Part shown: positions 29,375 to 39,245 of the stretch, piece after piece | Layout: the number at the start of each line of letters is the position of its first letter | Numbering within the stretch: the first letter of the stretch is position 1 | Source: CAVZRC01 sp963777695 | GTDB lineage: Bacteria; Planctomycetota; Planctomycetia; Isosphaerales; Isosphaeraceae | Direction of reading: 5' to 3' | Assembly (NCBI GenBank): GCA_963777695.1 | Contig: CAVZRC010000004.1 | Span: 2,976,001-3,040,000 of the forward strand | Length of the DNA stretch: 64,000 bases | Program-made: the position numbers and the translations under genes | The notes under the pieces: generated by a model | Databases searched by the model: none | What the model saw: the letters and a program-made list of their open reading frames with translations, nothing else | Told to the model about the DNA's origin: nothing

Positions 29375-31021
29375 GAACGTGTCCGAGAATTCGCCCGTGT
29401 TTCGGCCTGGCGTCTGGTCTTCCGCTGGGCTTTGGCCTTTTCGGCCTCAGCCCAGCCCTCGGCGCGCACTGTCCCCCTCATTGCGCCGCGGCGCTGCAGC
29501 GACGCCGCCAGATCTTCAGGAGATTGTGGGTCAAACAGATCAGTTGCCACTCCGCCGAAACCTTCTCCAAGCCGCGCAGCAGAAACCCGCGGATGCCCCG
29601 CGCCCCCTTGATCTGGCCGAAGACCGGCTCGACGATCTGCTTCCGCGCCGCGTAAAGGGCCTTGCCGGCCGCCGTGCGCAGTTTGTGCTGCATCTTCTCC
29701 TTCGCGCTGGCTTCCGACGAGGGGGCCGTGGCTTCCGATTCCGCGGCGGCGGCGTGGTGCTTCTGCCGCTCGACGGCCACGTAGGGATCCATGCCGATCT
29801 GCTCCAGACCTTCCACCGCTTTCGCGCTGAAATAGCCCGTGTCGGCCGTGTTCGGAATCGGGACGGGAGTTCCGTCGGCCCCCTTGGGCCGCTCGATCCC
29901 CGCAGCCTCCAGGTTTTCCAGGGCCGCACGGGCCATCGGCAGTGCCTGCTGCTTGTCGTTGGTGTCGCGGGTCACTCCCGCCGCCACGATGATCTGGTTC
30001 GCACTATCCACGACCGCCTGGGCGTTGTACGAATAATCGAAGCCCTTGTTGCTTTGCTTCATGATCTTCGCTTCCGGGTCGGTGAAGTTCGTTTGCGCCT
30101 TCTCCTCGGGGGTCGGATCGATGGGAGCGGGCTCCTTGCCGCGGCGCTTGCGGCCTTCCGCTTCCCGCTGGGCTTGGGCCTGGTCCCGGCGACGTTGTTC
30201 CTCGTCCGCCTTGGCGGAGGCCTCGGCTTCCAGCCGCGCTGCGCCTCGAGGATCTTGGCCAAACGGTCTTCACGTCGTTTCAATTCCACCGGCAGTTCCT
30301 CGCCACGACGGCTCCCCAGCGCCGCGTCTTGCTCGACGTCGACCTGCTCGGCGTCCTTGAACAATTGGTCGATCTCGGCCTTGAGCCGTTCGATTTCCTT
30401 GTCCATGTAGCCGTAGCTCATCGCCTTGTGCCGCGAGGCATTGGCGCCCATCTTGGTCCCGTCGGTGGACAGATTTCCCAACGTGACCATCCCCATCTCG
30501 CCCGCTATGCGCAACACCTCGAGGAACAGGGGCTTGAGCGCCGCCGTGTGGATCTTGCGAAAATCGCTGATGGTGCGGAAGTCGGGCCGATCGGCGCCGA
30601 CGATGGCCCGAAATGCCAGATTGCGCTCGCAGGCGGCGGCGATCTTGCGGCTGGAGCGGATGCCCACGGCGTAGGCGTAAACCAGGAGGGTCACCATCAT
30701 GGCGACGTCGAACGGCGGCTGGCCGCGCAGTTCCTGGGCATAAAACTGATGAAAGGGAGTGAGGTTGAGCTGCGGGATGAGATCGATGAGGAAGAAGACC
30801 AGGTCGTCTTCAGGGAGCGCGTCGCGCGGTGAGATCGCGACTTGGCCGTTCTGTTGGGGATCCCAAGCCCGGTAGTTCTTGCGTCGGCCGTCCATGATTC
30901 GGCTCCCCGAGGAGGTATCAAGGCAGTGGGAAGGTCAGAAACCCCCATTGTGCCCGAACCGACTCCGCCTGTGCACATGGCTCATCCGCTAGGACGCGGG
31001 TTGGGATACTCGGACAATTTC
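29375..31021 (-). mobile_element. IS1182-family insertion sequence, 1,647 bp
   Basis: Imperfect terminal inverted repeats match at 13 of 16 positions: the left end begins GAACGTGTCCGAGAAT (29375), the right end read inward is GAAATTGTCCGAGTAT (from 31021). CTAG directly flanks both sides (29371-29374 and 31022-31025), consistent with a four-base target duplication of a palindromic site. One transposase gene fills the element. It sits between the sulfatase promoter region and a small membrane-protein gene. The duplicated site and intact ends suggest a fairly recent insertion. Confidence 0.85.
29478..30895 (-). CDS. IS1182-type DDE transposase, frameshifted
   Basis: After repair about 472 residues. 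N-terminal domain (QLNLTPFHQFYAQELRGQPP), then RKIAAACERNLAFRAIVG and the first catalytic region LSTDGTKMGANASRHK, a charged linker, then DYSYNAQAVVDSANQIIVAA with the middle Asp, and the Glu region KQIVEPVFGQIKGARG. This is the IS4-like DDE nuclease of IS1182 elements. The frame breaks in the charged linker near 30231-30242, where one base is missing (AQR-LEAEASAKAD joint). If real, the element is not self-mobile; if a sequence error, it is active-looking. Confidence 0.85.
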
Positions 31022-31076
31022 CTAGGGCGTTATCGGTGCGCGAGTTTTTCCGCCCGAGACCCGCAAGCCGCCCCAC

Positions 31077-31445
31077 GTGCACGTCGCGGCGGCCCTGACA
31101 CTGATCCTGGCCATGTACGCCGGGGTCATGTCCGTGCCGTTCTGCTGCACTGGCGCTTTCGTCGGCCCACACGTCCTGATTCCGGGTGTCATTCACGCCG
31201 TGCTCGCAGCCGTCCTCTTCTCGTCCTGGAATGGGCTCCAGCATCAAAGGCGATGGTCCCGATGGCTGCTGGCCGTACTGTCGGGATTCGTGGCACTGGC
31301 GCTCGCGATCGCCGTCCTTCTCGCGAGGTTGGCCGGAGAGATCGGCGCGGGTTCCACGGTGTTCTTCCTGATCATCGCGATCGCCTTCGCCATCATCGCG
31401 TTGAACCTGTCCGCTTCGGCGGTGGAGGGCTGGTTCACGGATTGA
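31077..31445 (+). CDS. Small membrane protein, four TM helices
   Basis: 122 residues with about four hydrophobic helices: AAALTLILAMYAGVMSV, PGVIHAVLAAVLFSS, WLLAVLSGFVALALAIAVLL and VFFLIIAIAFAIIALNLSA. The start is a GTG with no clear ribosome-binding site; an ATG at 31110 is an alternative. It begins only 50 bases from the IS1182 right end, and the TAG of the duplicated CTAG is in frame upstream, so any longer N-terminus or native promoter may have been cut off by the insertion. No family recognised. Confidence 0.5.
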   Translation: MHVAAALTLILAMYAGVMSVPFCCTGAFVGPHVLIPGVIHAVLAAVLFSSWNGLQHQRRWSRWLLAVLSGFVALALAIAVLLARLAGEIGAGSTVFFLIIAIAFAIIALNLSASAVEGWFTD

Positions 31446-31564
31446 GGGACCTCGTCGCGACGTTGCTCCGCGAGATCGAGCAGGAATTGGACGCGATCGA
31501 ACAGGAAGAGAAGGCTAGGACACTCCTCGCTCATGGCAGTGGGGCCTTCATCGCGATCCATCAA

Positions 31565-33972
31565 CTACCTCACCGGATGTGCCTCGGGAAACGTCCACGA
31601 CCCGTCGAGGATCGCCTTCCTCGGGCGGTAGAGGCGGACCAGGTAGTTCCAGCCCGGCGTGATCGGCAGGCAATTGGGCGTCTTGCCGTCATAGCCTCCG
31701 AACTGGACGGTGATCGAGCCGTCTTCGCCTTTCCTCGCCGTGAGGTTGTTGAGCGTGTAGGCGTTCACCGGGTTCGGCTGGAAATAGCCCTCGGCGTTGT
31801 AGACGCTGATCGACCAGAAGCCATCGACGGGCACGTCCTTGACGTTGAGCCGGTAGACGGTGGCGCCGTCGTTCTGGCTCGGCGTGACGTTGAGATAGAT
31901 GGCGTCTTTCTCCGGGTTCCCGCCCCAGGCCATCGCCGACCCGATCAAATGCCGGACCGGATCGACCTGGTCCCGGGGGCCGAACATCCGCCTGGAATCG
32001 GGGAGCGTCGATCCCAGCAGCAGCAGGGCCTCGCGGACCTTCTTCTGGCCGGCCTGATCCCAGCGAGGAATCTCGAAGCGACCGGTGTCCTTCTGCTCGA
32101 CCTTGATCGCATCCTGCAAGGCGTGGACCTGATCCAGGTCCTTCGGATTCGCGGGATCGACGAGCGTGCGGATCGCCATCACGACGTAGCGGGTGCCGAC
32201 CTGCTCACGGGTGAACGTATACTTGCCCCCTTCGTAGACGACCGCGGGAACATAGTGGTCCTCGTCGATCGCCTGCATCGACATGAACCGCCCGCCCGCG
32301 TCGGGCAGGGTGACCGTCACCGGCCCGGCATTGAGGTCGAACACGGCCGCGGAATAGAGGGTGTCGCGATTCATGCGGATGACCGTCTGCCGGTCGATCG
32401 GCGTCGTCTCGCGGTTGTGAAAGAACCTCCCGAAGCCCTTATCCTTGACGATGCTGGCGAAATAGAGGTCGCTCTCGGCGCGGCAGAAGTTGTCGGCGGT
32501 GACGGGGATGGATGCCGGCGAATCCGGCTTCGCCGGCTGCAACTGCGGAGCCTTCCACGTCCCGTTCAGCGCGTCTTCCTTCGGCCAGTACAGCCGCATC
32601 ACGGCGAAGAACGGACCGTTCGGCGCGGGGAGCCAGTTGGATTCCTTGTCCTTGCCCGGCGACTCGGGCTGGAGGTAGAGCGTCAGGCCGCCGTCGGCGT
32701 CGCGCTTCAATTCCGGCAGCATGGAGGAGTTGATCAGGTAACGATTCAGCGGGTTCGCGGTGAGCAGGCTCGACGGAAGCTGATACATTGTGAGCGACCA
32801 GAACGCGTTGACCGGAGGCAACCGGTCTGCCGCCAGGCGGAGCGTGTAGCGCTTCCTGGACGCATCGAGCTTCTCGCCGTCGGAGTCCACGAAGTACACC
32901 GGGTAGATCGCCTCCTCCTTCGAGTTCCCATAGATCCCGAGCACCGCGGAGGCCATGCGGTCGATGTAGCGGCCCTTGAGGAACTCCCGCGTCCCGAAGC
33001 CATCGGCGCTCGTCAATTTCCCGGTATCGAGACGTGTCTTTTTGAATTCGGCGAATTCTCTCCAGGCGTCGGCCATGCCCTCTTCGACCGCCCGGCGAAT
33101 CTCCGGCGAGAGCTTCGTCGCGTCGAAGGCGACGACCGTCCCGATGCCGAGCCTGACGAATCGCTTCCTCAGCTCCACCTCGGAAGGATGGGTCGGGCAG
33201 AACCGCAGCACGAAATCCAGGACGTCGAAGAATTCGGGCGAGGTCCGCTGCCGTTCGGGCGTGAGCGGCTTGACGAAATCGATGTCGGGCGCGGGGGCGG
33301 CGTGGGCCTGCCGAGGAAGCTGGAAAGCTTCTGGACCTTGTACCCGGCCTGGACCTTCTTGACGTTCTCGATGTCGTCGGGCTTGAAGAGCTGGGTGCGA
33401 TAGAGCACGAAGGCGAGCTCCGTCTCGGACCGGATCACCGACTTGATCCCCTCCGGCTTCTCGCCCAGCCAGTTCGGCCCGGCGAGCAGGAAGCAGGCGC
33501 GATCGTTCCCGGTGGCACGGCTTCCGACGTACGCGAAGTTGAACGTGTAGAGGTCGATGAATTGCAGCGAGTAATAGCGGCCTTCCTCGACGGCGGGCAC
33601 GGTGAGCACGAGCGGCTCGGCCCGCAGGTCGGCGCCGAGCTGGGAGTACGGGGTGTCGGAGTTCGGCGTCTGGATGGCCTTGTCATCGGGCGTGTAGACG
33701 CGTGCGTCATTGTGGATCTCGTTCCATCGCACCTTGAACTCGGGGCCGCCGCGATCCACGAAGTACGAATACTGAATACGATAGTTGTCCACCAGTGGGA
33801 AGCCGTAGCTGTAGGCGTCCCGGGCGATGTCGCGGGCTTCCGCCGGTGTGATCGCCGCCCTCTCTGGGCGCTCGTCCCGGGCATAGCCCGTCGTGAAAGG
33901 CCCGGAGCCGGCCAGCCAGACGAGGAACCCGCCGACGATGGCGATGGTCCTGGATGCGGTTCGCGACTTCAT
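31565..33972 (-). CDS. Exported protein with two tandem DUF1254/DUF1214 modules, frameshifted
   Basis: After repair about 802 residues. ATG 33972 lies behind GAAGGA; the signal peptide region is IAIVGGFLVWLAGSG. The first DUF1254 (DAYSYGFPLVDNYRIQYSYF, TPNSDTPYSQLGADLRAEP) and DUF1214 (NWLPAPNGPFFAVMRLYWP) are followed by a second pair (VIRMNRDTLYSAAVFDL, then NYLVRLYRPRKAILDGSW). Proteins of this family are exported beta-rich proteins of unknown activity. One C is missing at 33308-33312 (SFLGQAHAAPAPDI joint). The gene follows the sulfatase at 34053 by 80 bases and is likely co-transcribed with it. Confidence 0.8.
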
Positions 33973-34052
33973 GATGTGTCCTTCGTGTTGAGGACGATCG
34001 ATCCCGGAAAGGATCGATCGCGCCTGCCAGCGGCTTCCGATCCTCGTCGGGA

Positions 34053-35883
34053 CTACTCCTTGCCGCGCTGCATCTCCGCGGCCCGCTTCTTCGCCTCGCG
34101 GATTCCTTCGATGGTCTCTTCCATGATCGTGTAGGCGGAGAAGCTCGGCGGGATCGAGCGCGGCGGGAACTCCTTGAACGTCGGCGGCGAACTGCACGAC
34201 GTTGTTCGATCGCCCCGTAGACGCTCCCGATGTGGTTGAGCTGCCAGTCCCAGAAGGTGTTGGACGTGATGTCCGCCCGCTCGTACGGGTCCTGGAACAG
34301 GTTGAAGATCTTCTGGAGGCGGAGCTTCGTGAAGGGCTCCGCCCAGACGCCCAGCGTGCCCGGCAGGCGCTGCTCGGCGAAGACGTACTTGTAGTCGCCC
34401 TCTCGCAGGCCCACGAGCAGGCCGTCGTCGTCGGTATAGAAGAACCGGTTGCGTGCGCTCTTCACGCCGTTGTTGTTCGCCGCGGTGCCGGTCACCGAGC
34501 GCAGGAAGGCCGACTGGTCGAAGCCATCGAGGTGGACCTTGTAGTTGATGCCGTTGGCGGTGTAGCCCTTCATGCACTTGCTTGACGATGTCCGGCTCGC
34601 CCGCGATCGAGCAGAGCGTGGGGACCCAGTCGTTGTGGCTCATGATCTCGTTGGTCACCGTGCCCGGCTTGATCACGCCCGGCCAGCGGACGAGGCAAGG
34701 CACGCGGAAGGCGCCCTCCCAGTTGGTGTTCTTCTCCGAACGGAACGCGGTCATCGCGCCGTCGGGCCAGGTGTTCATGTGCGGGCCGTTGTCGCTGGTG
34801 TAGACGACGATCGTGTCGTTCGCGATGCCCATGTCGTCCAGGGCCTTGAGGATCGAGCCGATGGTCTCGTCGTGCTCGATCATGCCGTCGATGTACTCGC
34901 TGTCGCCGTGCTTGTAGCGGCCGCGGTGCTCGGCGCGGACGTGGGTGCGCAGGTGCATGCGGGTCGAATTGATACCAGCAGAAGAAGGGCTTGTCCGCGG
35001 CGTGCTGGCGCTTCATGTAGTCGATGGCCGCGGCGGACGTCTCGTCGTCGATGGTCTCCATCCGCTTCTTGGTGAGCGGGCCGCTGTCCACGATCGTCTG
35101 CTTGCCGACCTTGCCGAAGCGCGGATCGACGGTCGGATCATCCGCGTCGCTGGCCTTGCACTTGAGCACGCCGCGCGGGCCGAACCGGGCGCGGTAGGCC
35201 GGGTCCTTCGGGTAGTCGGGCAGCTCGGGCTCTTCCTCGGCATTCAGGTGATAGAGGTTGCCGAAGAACTCGTCGAAGCCGTTGACCGTCGGTAGCGATT
35301 CGTTGCGATCGCCCACGTGGTTCTTGCCGAATTGCCCGGTCGCGTAGCCGAGGCTCTTGAGCAGGCCGCCGATGGACGGGTCGAGCTGGCTCATGCCCAT
35401 CGGCGCGCCCGGGAAACCCACCTTGGTGAGCCCGGTGCGGAGGCCGTGCTGCCCCGTGAGGAAGGCCGCCCGGCCGGCGGTGCAGGATTGCTCGCCGTAG
35501 TAATGGAGGAACCGGATGCCCTCCTTCGCGATCCGGTCGATGTTGGGCGTGTCATAGCCCATCAGGCCGTCGCTGTAGGCGCTGAGGTTGGTGATGCCGA
35601 TGTCGTCGCCGAAGATGACGAGGATGTTCGGCTTCCTGGCCTCCCGGGCCGCCTCGGCGGCGACGGCTTCCTTCCGCCCGGCCATCGCGAGCAACGTCCC
35701 GCGACCGGATCCTTCCGGGCCGCAGGACGACGGCCCGTCCTCGGCCGCTACGTTGAGCGAATCGGCGGGCGGCGGTGCGGCAAGTGCCCCTCGTGATCTC
35801 TCCGAAGTCGCCGCGGCGTAGCCCATCAGCGAGCCGATCGCGATCAGGGCCAGGGCCTGGAACGTGGTCTTCTTCCCGAGCAT
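34053..35883 (-). CDS. Exported formylglycine-type arylsulfatase, four frame breaks
   Basis: After repair about 612 residues. N-terminal membrane/signal segment (FQALALIAIGSLMGYAAA), metal site LVIFGDDIGITNLSAY, formylglycine motif CTAGRAAFLTGQ, QFGKNHVGD, YTSDNGPHMNTWPDG, and a C-terminal KGYTANGINYKVHLDGFDQ block typical of this arylsulfatase subfamily. Frame breaks at about 34970, 34573, 34197 and 34180 divide it into five pieces. Each repairs by two bases, mostly CG or GC, and the corrected total is divisible by three. The end reads EAKKRAAEMQRGKE. Four independent inactivations with no other decay point to sequence error. Upstream lies a relic of another sulfatase. Confidence 0.8.
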
Positions 35884-36349
35884 GCGTCATCTCCTGGTTG
35901 CGGGGACTCATCGCGCATCGGAACCCCACGTGCGATATGCCCGTGTCCGGTCTGCGACCGTGCCGGGCGGCCCGGCGACTGTATGGGTGGAGCATGTGAC
36001 CGCGCGGTGGGGCCAAGCCTTCAATTAATGTAAGCGGCCGGGGTCGGAAAGCACACAGGCGAACGATCGATTCGGGAGGCGGCCCAGGATCAGCCCGGCG
36101 CGGGTCCGCGAACACGCCGGGGCCGCGGCGTGGGACTGCGAGAACCGCATCCCCGCCGCGACAGGGCGTCGGAGCTCGTCAGGCGCGTGCGTCGGGGGCG
36201 ACGACCCTCGAGCAAGGCGCCTCGCCCCCTCGCCGGCTCAGGATCGTGGGCCACGCACTTGCGGCGAACGAGCCGACAGGCGAGACTGTTACCGGTGTCC
36301 GTCTGATCGATGACGCTCCTTTCTCCGGTCGAACGAGAAACGCATTTCG
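35884..36349. other. Divergent intergenic region containing a sulfatase relic
   Basis: About 465 bases between the divergent sulfatase and spermidine-synthase-like genes. The segment 36088-36180 is a sulfatase remnant, listed separately. The rest shows no gene, and 35900-36060 is the likely sulfatase promoter. Confidence 0.5.
36088..36180 (-). pseudogene. Sulfatase gene relic (active-site region)
   Basis: A 90-base stretch is about 80% identical by eye to the active-site region of the sulfatase gene at 28917-29005. It translates to GMRFSQSHAAAPACSRTRAG, compared with GVRFSQFYAAAPVCSPSRAG in the intact gene. The key Pro of the C-x-P-x-R motif is replaced, and no extension of the frame on either side looks like sulfatase. 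It is a small fragment left by deletion or a failed duplication. Confidence 0.7.
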
Positions 36350-38599
36350 ATGGCACAGTCCTCGCTGCTGCGCGGTCCTGTAGGGTCCCCCTTGCGCGTG
36401 AGGCACGTGGCGACGGTCGCCGCCGGGCTGTTCGGCCTCTCGTTCGCGACGGCGCTGTTCACGCTCTCGATCTTCAAGCTGCTCAGCTTCTTCATCATGC
36501 CGTCGCTCTTCTTCGACCTGCTCTTCATCGGGTTCCCCCTGGGCGCGTTCGTGGCGGCCCACCGGCTGTCGGCGGGCCGAGGGTCGCTCCTGGCGAGCCT
36601 GTGGGGGCTCCAGGCGATCATGGTGGTGTCGGTCGGGTGCTGCCTGCTGGCGAAGCGGTTCGATTACCTGCGAGCACACCTGTTCGACATCGAGCTGGCC
36701 AGGCTGGTCGGCCAGATCGCCGTCTTCGTCGGGCTCTTCCTGCCCTTCTTCGCCGCCTACGGGATGAGCGAGTACCTCGGGTATCAGTACGGGCGGTCGC
36801 GGCTCGGCGGCCGGATGCGGCTGGTGTACGCCCTGTCGCTGTTCGGCGCGGCGGCGGCCTATCTGTTCCTCCGCGCCGCCCTGCCGACGCTCGGCATGGC
36901 GCACGTCCAGATCCTCGCCTTCCTCGCCGTCGCCGGGTCGATCGCGGCGCTCGGCGAGGGGACCCGCGCCGGGCCGCGGCGGGCGTCGAGGCCGTGGTGC
37001 TGGGGCTGGCGCTGCTCGCCCCGGGGCTCGAGGGCCGCTTCCTCTCGCTGTACAAGGGGCGCGGGATGCAGTCGAACGTCCGACTACGAGGCCCGCTTGG
37101 GATGCCGATCGGTCTACCAGCGATGGGGCCGTTACAGCCTGTGCGAGATCCTGGAGGCCCCGGAGAAGGCCGCATATTACGGATTTTATAACGACATGTT
37201 CCAGTGGGAATACAGTCCTCGCGTGGGGTTCACCGGCCCGAGCCTCGGGGCGCTGCCCATCCTCCGGACCCGGCCCGGCTCATCGATCGCGATCATCGGC
37301 TCGGGCGGGGGCCGTCAGGTGAGGCTGGCCGAGCGGCTTGGCGACCGCTCGGTGACCGCCATCGAGCTGGAGCCGGCCGTGTTCGAGGCGGTGCGCAGCC
37401 CCGATTACCTGCTCCGCGCGTTCGGCCGGGTCTACGAAGCACCCGGGGTGCGTCCCATCCGGGCCGAGGCGCGGGGCTACTTCGAGCGGTCGGACGAGCG
37501 ATTCGACCTGATCTACCTGCCGAGCGTCGGCGGCTATGCCCAGATGATGATCGAGCCGGGCAACATGGTGCGGACGTTCGAGGCCCACAGGCTGCTCCGG
37601 GACCACCTGAGCGAACATGGCGTGCTGGCGATCTGGTACCCTCGCGGGCTCGACACGAAAGGCGTGCTCACCGACCAGTACGTGCGGACCCTGCGATCGC
37701 TGGGGATGCCCACGGCGGCCTACCGGAACTCGATCGAGTGGCTGATCCTGGCCCGGAAGGATTCGTCCGCCGCGGCGCCCGAGGCCGGGGAGCTGGCGGC
37801 ATCGATGCAACTGGCCCCCGCCGCCCCGCGGGCCGTCGAATACCTGCCGATCCGGCACGAGGTGCCGGAGGACCCGCACTTCATACCGATCACCGACGAC
37901 CGACCGTTCCTGGCCGGGAACGTGCGGTACATCCTCTCGATGCGACAGGTCCACACGCTCTTCGCGATGGCCGGCGGCCTGATGGCGGCCGCGGGCGCAG
38001 GGGTCTGGCTCGCGCTCCGACATCGCGGCGACCCGCGGATCCCCGGGAGGCCCTACGCGGCCGTCAACGGCCTGGCGATCCTGATCGGGGCCAACTTCCT
38101 GCTGATCGAGCACTCCCTGGTCCTCGCCCTCTTTCGCCGACTGTACGTCTACGACGACGCCCTGGCCCTCGCGGTCGTCTCGTTCCTGGGCTTCACGGGA
38201 CTGGGCAGCCTGGTCGGGTCGCTCGTGCCGAGGCGATGGTTGCTCCCGCTCGCGGCCGCGGGGTTCGGCGCATTGCTGCTGGGGGGCCATCGGCTACCGC
38301 TCGCCGGTGTACTCCTGGCGGCGGCTCCTATCGCAGTGGCCACCGGGACATTCTTCCCCGCGCTGTTCGACCGGGCGGCCGCGAACCCCCTCGCCGTCTT
38401 CGCCCTGGACGCCATCGGGGCGGGCCTGGGTGCGGTCCTGGCGACCTTCGTGCCGATCCTCTGGGGCTTCGGGGCGCTCTTTGCCGTCGCCGGGGCGCTG
38501 TTCGGCCTGACTGCCGCGGCCGACGCACTGTTCCAGCGGGCACCGCCCTCGGCCTCGGTGACCGAGCTGAGGCGCGGTAGTGCGACGGACGTTCATTGA
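36350..38599 (+). CDS. Polytopic membrane protein with spermidine-synthase-like (SpeE) domain
   Basis: About 750 residues. Six or so N-terminal helices (e.g. ALFTLSIFKLLSFFIM), a central methyltransferase-fold domain with the SAM-like Rossmann motif IAIIGSGGGRQVRLAERL, and a C-terminal helix bundle (GLAILIGANFLLIEHSL onwards). Fused membrane plus SpeE-like proteins are common in planctomycetes; aminopropyl or methyl transfer is inferred and the substrate is unknown. Two compensating indels (36969-36970 and about 37077) put some 38 residues out of frame; the correct frame there reads AVVLGLALLAPGLEGRFLSL. The outer frame stays open, so the defect is easy to miss. Confidence 0.8.
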   Translation: MAQSSLLRGPVGSPLRVRHVATVAAGLFGLSFATALFTLSIFKLLSFFIMPSLFFDLLFIGFPLGAFVAAHRLSAGRGSLLASLWGLQAIMVVSVGCCLLAKRFDYLRAHLFDIELARLVGQIAVFVGLFLPFFAAYGMSEYLGYQYGRSRLGGRMRLVYALSLFGAAAAYLFLRAALPTLGMAHVQILAFLAVAGSIAALGEGTRAGPRRASRPWCWGWRCSPRGSRAASSRCTRGAGCSRTSDYEARLGCRSVYQRWGRYSLCEILEAPEKAAYYGFYNDMFQWEYSPRVGFTGPSLGALPILRTRPGSSIAIIGSGGGRQVRLAERLGDRSVTAIELEPAVFEAVRSPDYLLRAFGRVYEAPGVRPIRAEARGYFERSDERFDLIYLPSVGGYAQMMIEPGNMVRTFEAHRLLRDHLSEHGVLAIWYPRGLDTKGVLTDQYVRTLRSLGMPTAAYRNSIEWLILARKDSSAAAPEAGELAASMQLAPAAPRAVEYLPIRHEVPEDPHFIPITDDRPFLAGNVRYILSMRQVHTLFAMAGGLMAAAGAGVWLALRHRGDPRIPGRPYAAVNGLAILIGANFLLIEHSLVLALFRRLYVYDDALALAVVSFLGFTGLGSLVGSLVPRRWLLPLAAAGFGALLLGGHRLPLAGVLLAAAPIAVATGTFFPALFDRAAANPLAVFALDAIGAGLGAVLATFVPILWGFGALFAVAGALFGLTAAADALFQRAPPSASVTELRRGSATDVH

Positions 38600-38934
38600 T
38601 GGCGCCCCGGCCCCTCGGGAGGGGCCAGGGCGTTGGGTTCGCTCCGGTCGGTCGGCGCGCTCTCCTCGGGCGACCGACGGGTGGAGGAGCTCGCCAGCAG
38701 GACCAGCAGGCCGAGCACGGCGAGATACCAGGCGAGGCAACCCAGGACGATCGTCCGCCCTCGCCACTTCGTCGCAGGTGGCGCCGGGACCCAAGCTCCG
38801 GGTTCGGGCCCGTGATGCCCGGGGGGTGATGCGTTCACGGCCGACCGAAGCCCAACTTCACCGGGCTCGAGGCGGTTGCGCCGATTCCTCACTCGCTGCT
38901 CGTGATGGCTTGCCATGAATAGATTCGGCGTCAT
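38593..38934 (-). CDS. Small single-pass membrane protein (uncertain)
   Basis: 113 residues with one convincing transmembrane helix (TIVLGCLAWYLAVLGLLVLL) flanked by basic and Pro-rich segments. It converges on, and overlaps by seven bases, the end of the spermidine-synthase-like gene. There is no clear ribosome-binding site. The helix makes coding plausible; the rest could be a GC-rich shadow. Confidence 0.35.
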   Translation of the reverse strand: MTPNLFMASHHEQRVRNRRNRLEPGEVGLRSAVNASPPGHHGPEPGAWVPAPPATKWRGRTIVLGCLAWYLAVLGLLVLLASSSTRRSPEESAPTDRSEPNALAPPEGPGRHQ

Positions 38935-39245
38935 TTCGCCCGATCCTGGCCGGACCTTTTCCGTCGCTACTCTGTCGGACTGGACCAGCGACGCGATCTC
39001 TCACGGGCCACCCCGCATCCGTCCCCTTGCCTCCAAATAAGATATTGTACACGACCGTGGAGTGCGGTCTGGCGAGCGGATCGTGGGGGCAAGCTTTCCG
39101 GCCTCGGGATAGCAAACCGACAATCATCCAAGATCCGCGGTGGCCGTCAGATCGGAAGCGCAATCTCCGCGCAAGCACAGATTGTGCCCCCATCGCATGC
39201 GACGTCACGGGGTGGAACTGCGGGATCCGTCGCCGGAGCCCGACA
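38935..39245. other. Intergenic, no supported gene
   Basis: About 310 bases between the end of the NERD-helicase gene and the small membrane protein. No gene, hairpin terminator or repeat was recognised. Confidence 0.4.

Noticed and set aside
30842..33403. 853-codon plus-strand frame
   Set aside because: It is antisense to the DUF1254/DUF1214 gene and runs through the IS end; no motifs.
36310..37191. Separate plus-strand gene overlapping the spermidine-synthase-like gene start
   Set aside because: Only a 38-codon part fits the protein, and it is the out-of-frame segment between two compensating indels.
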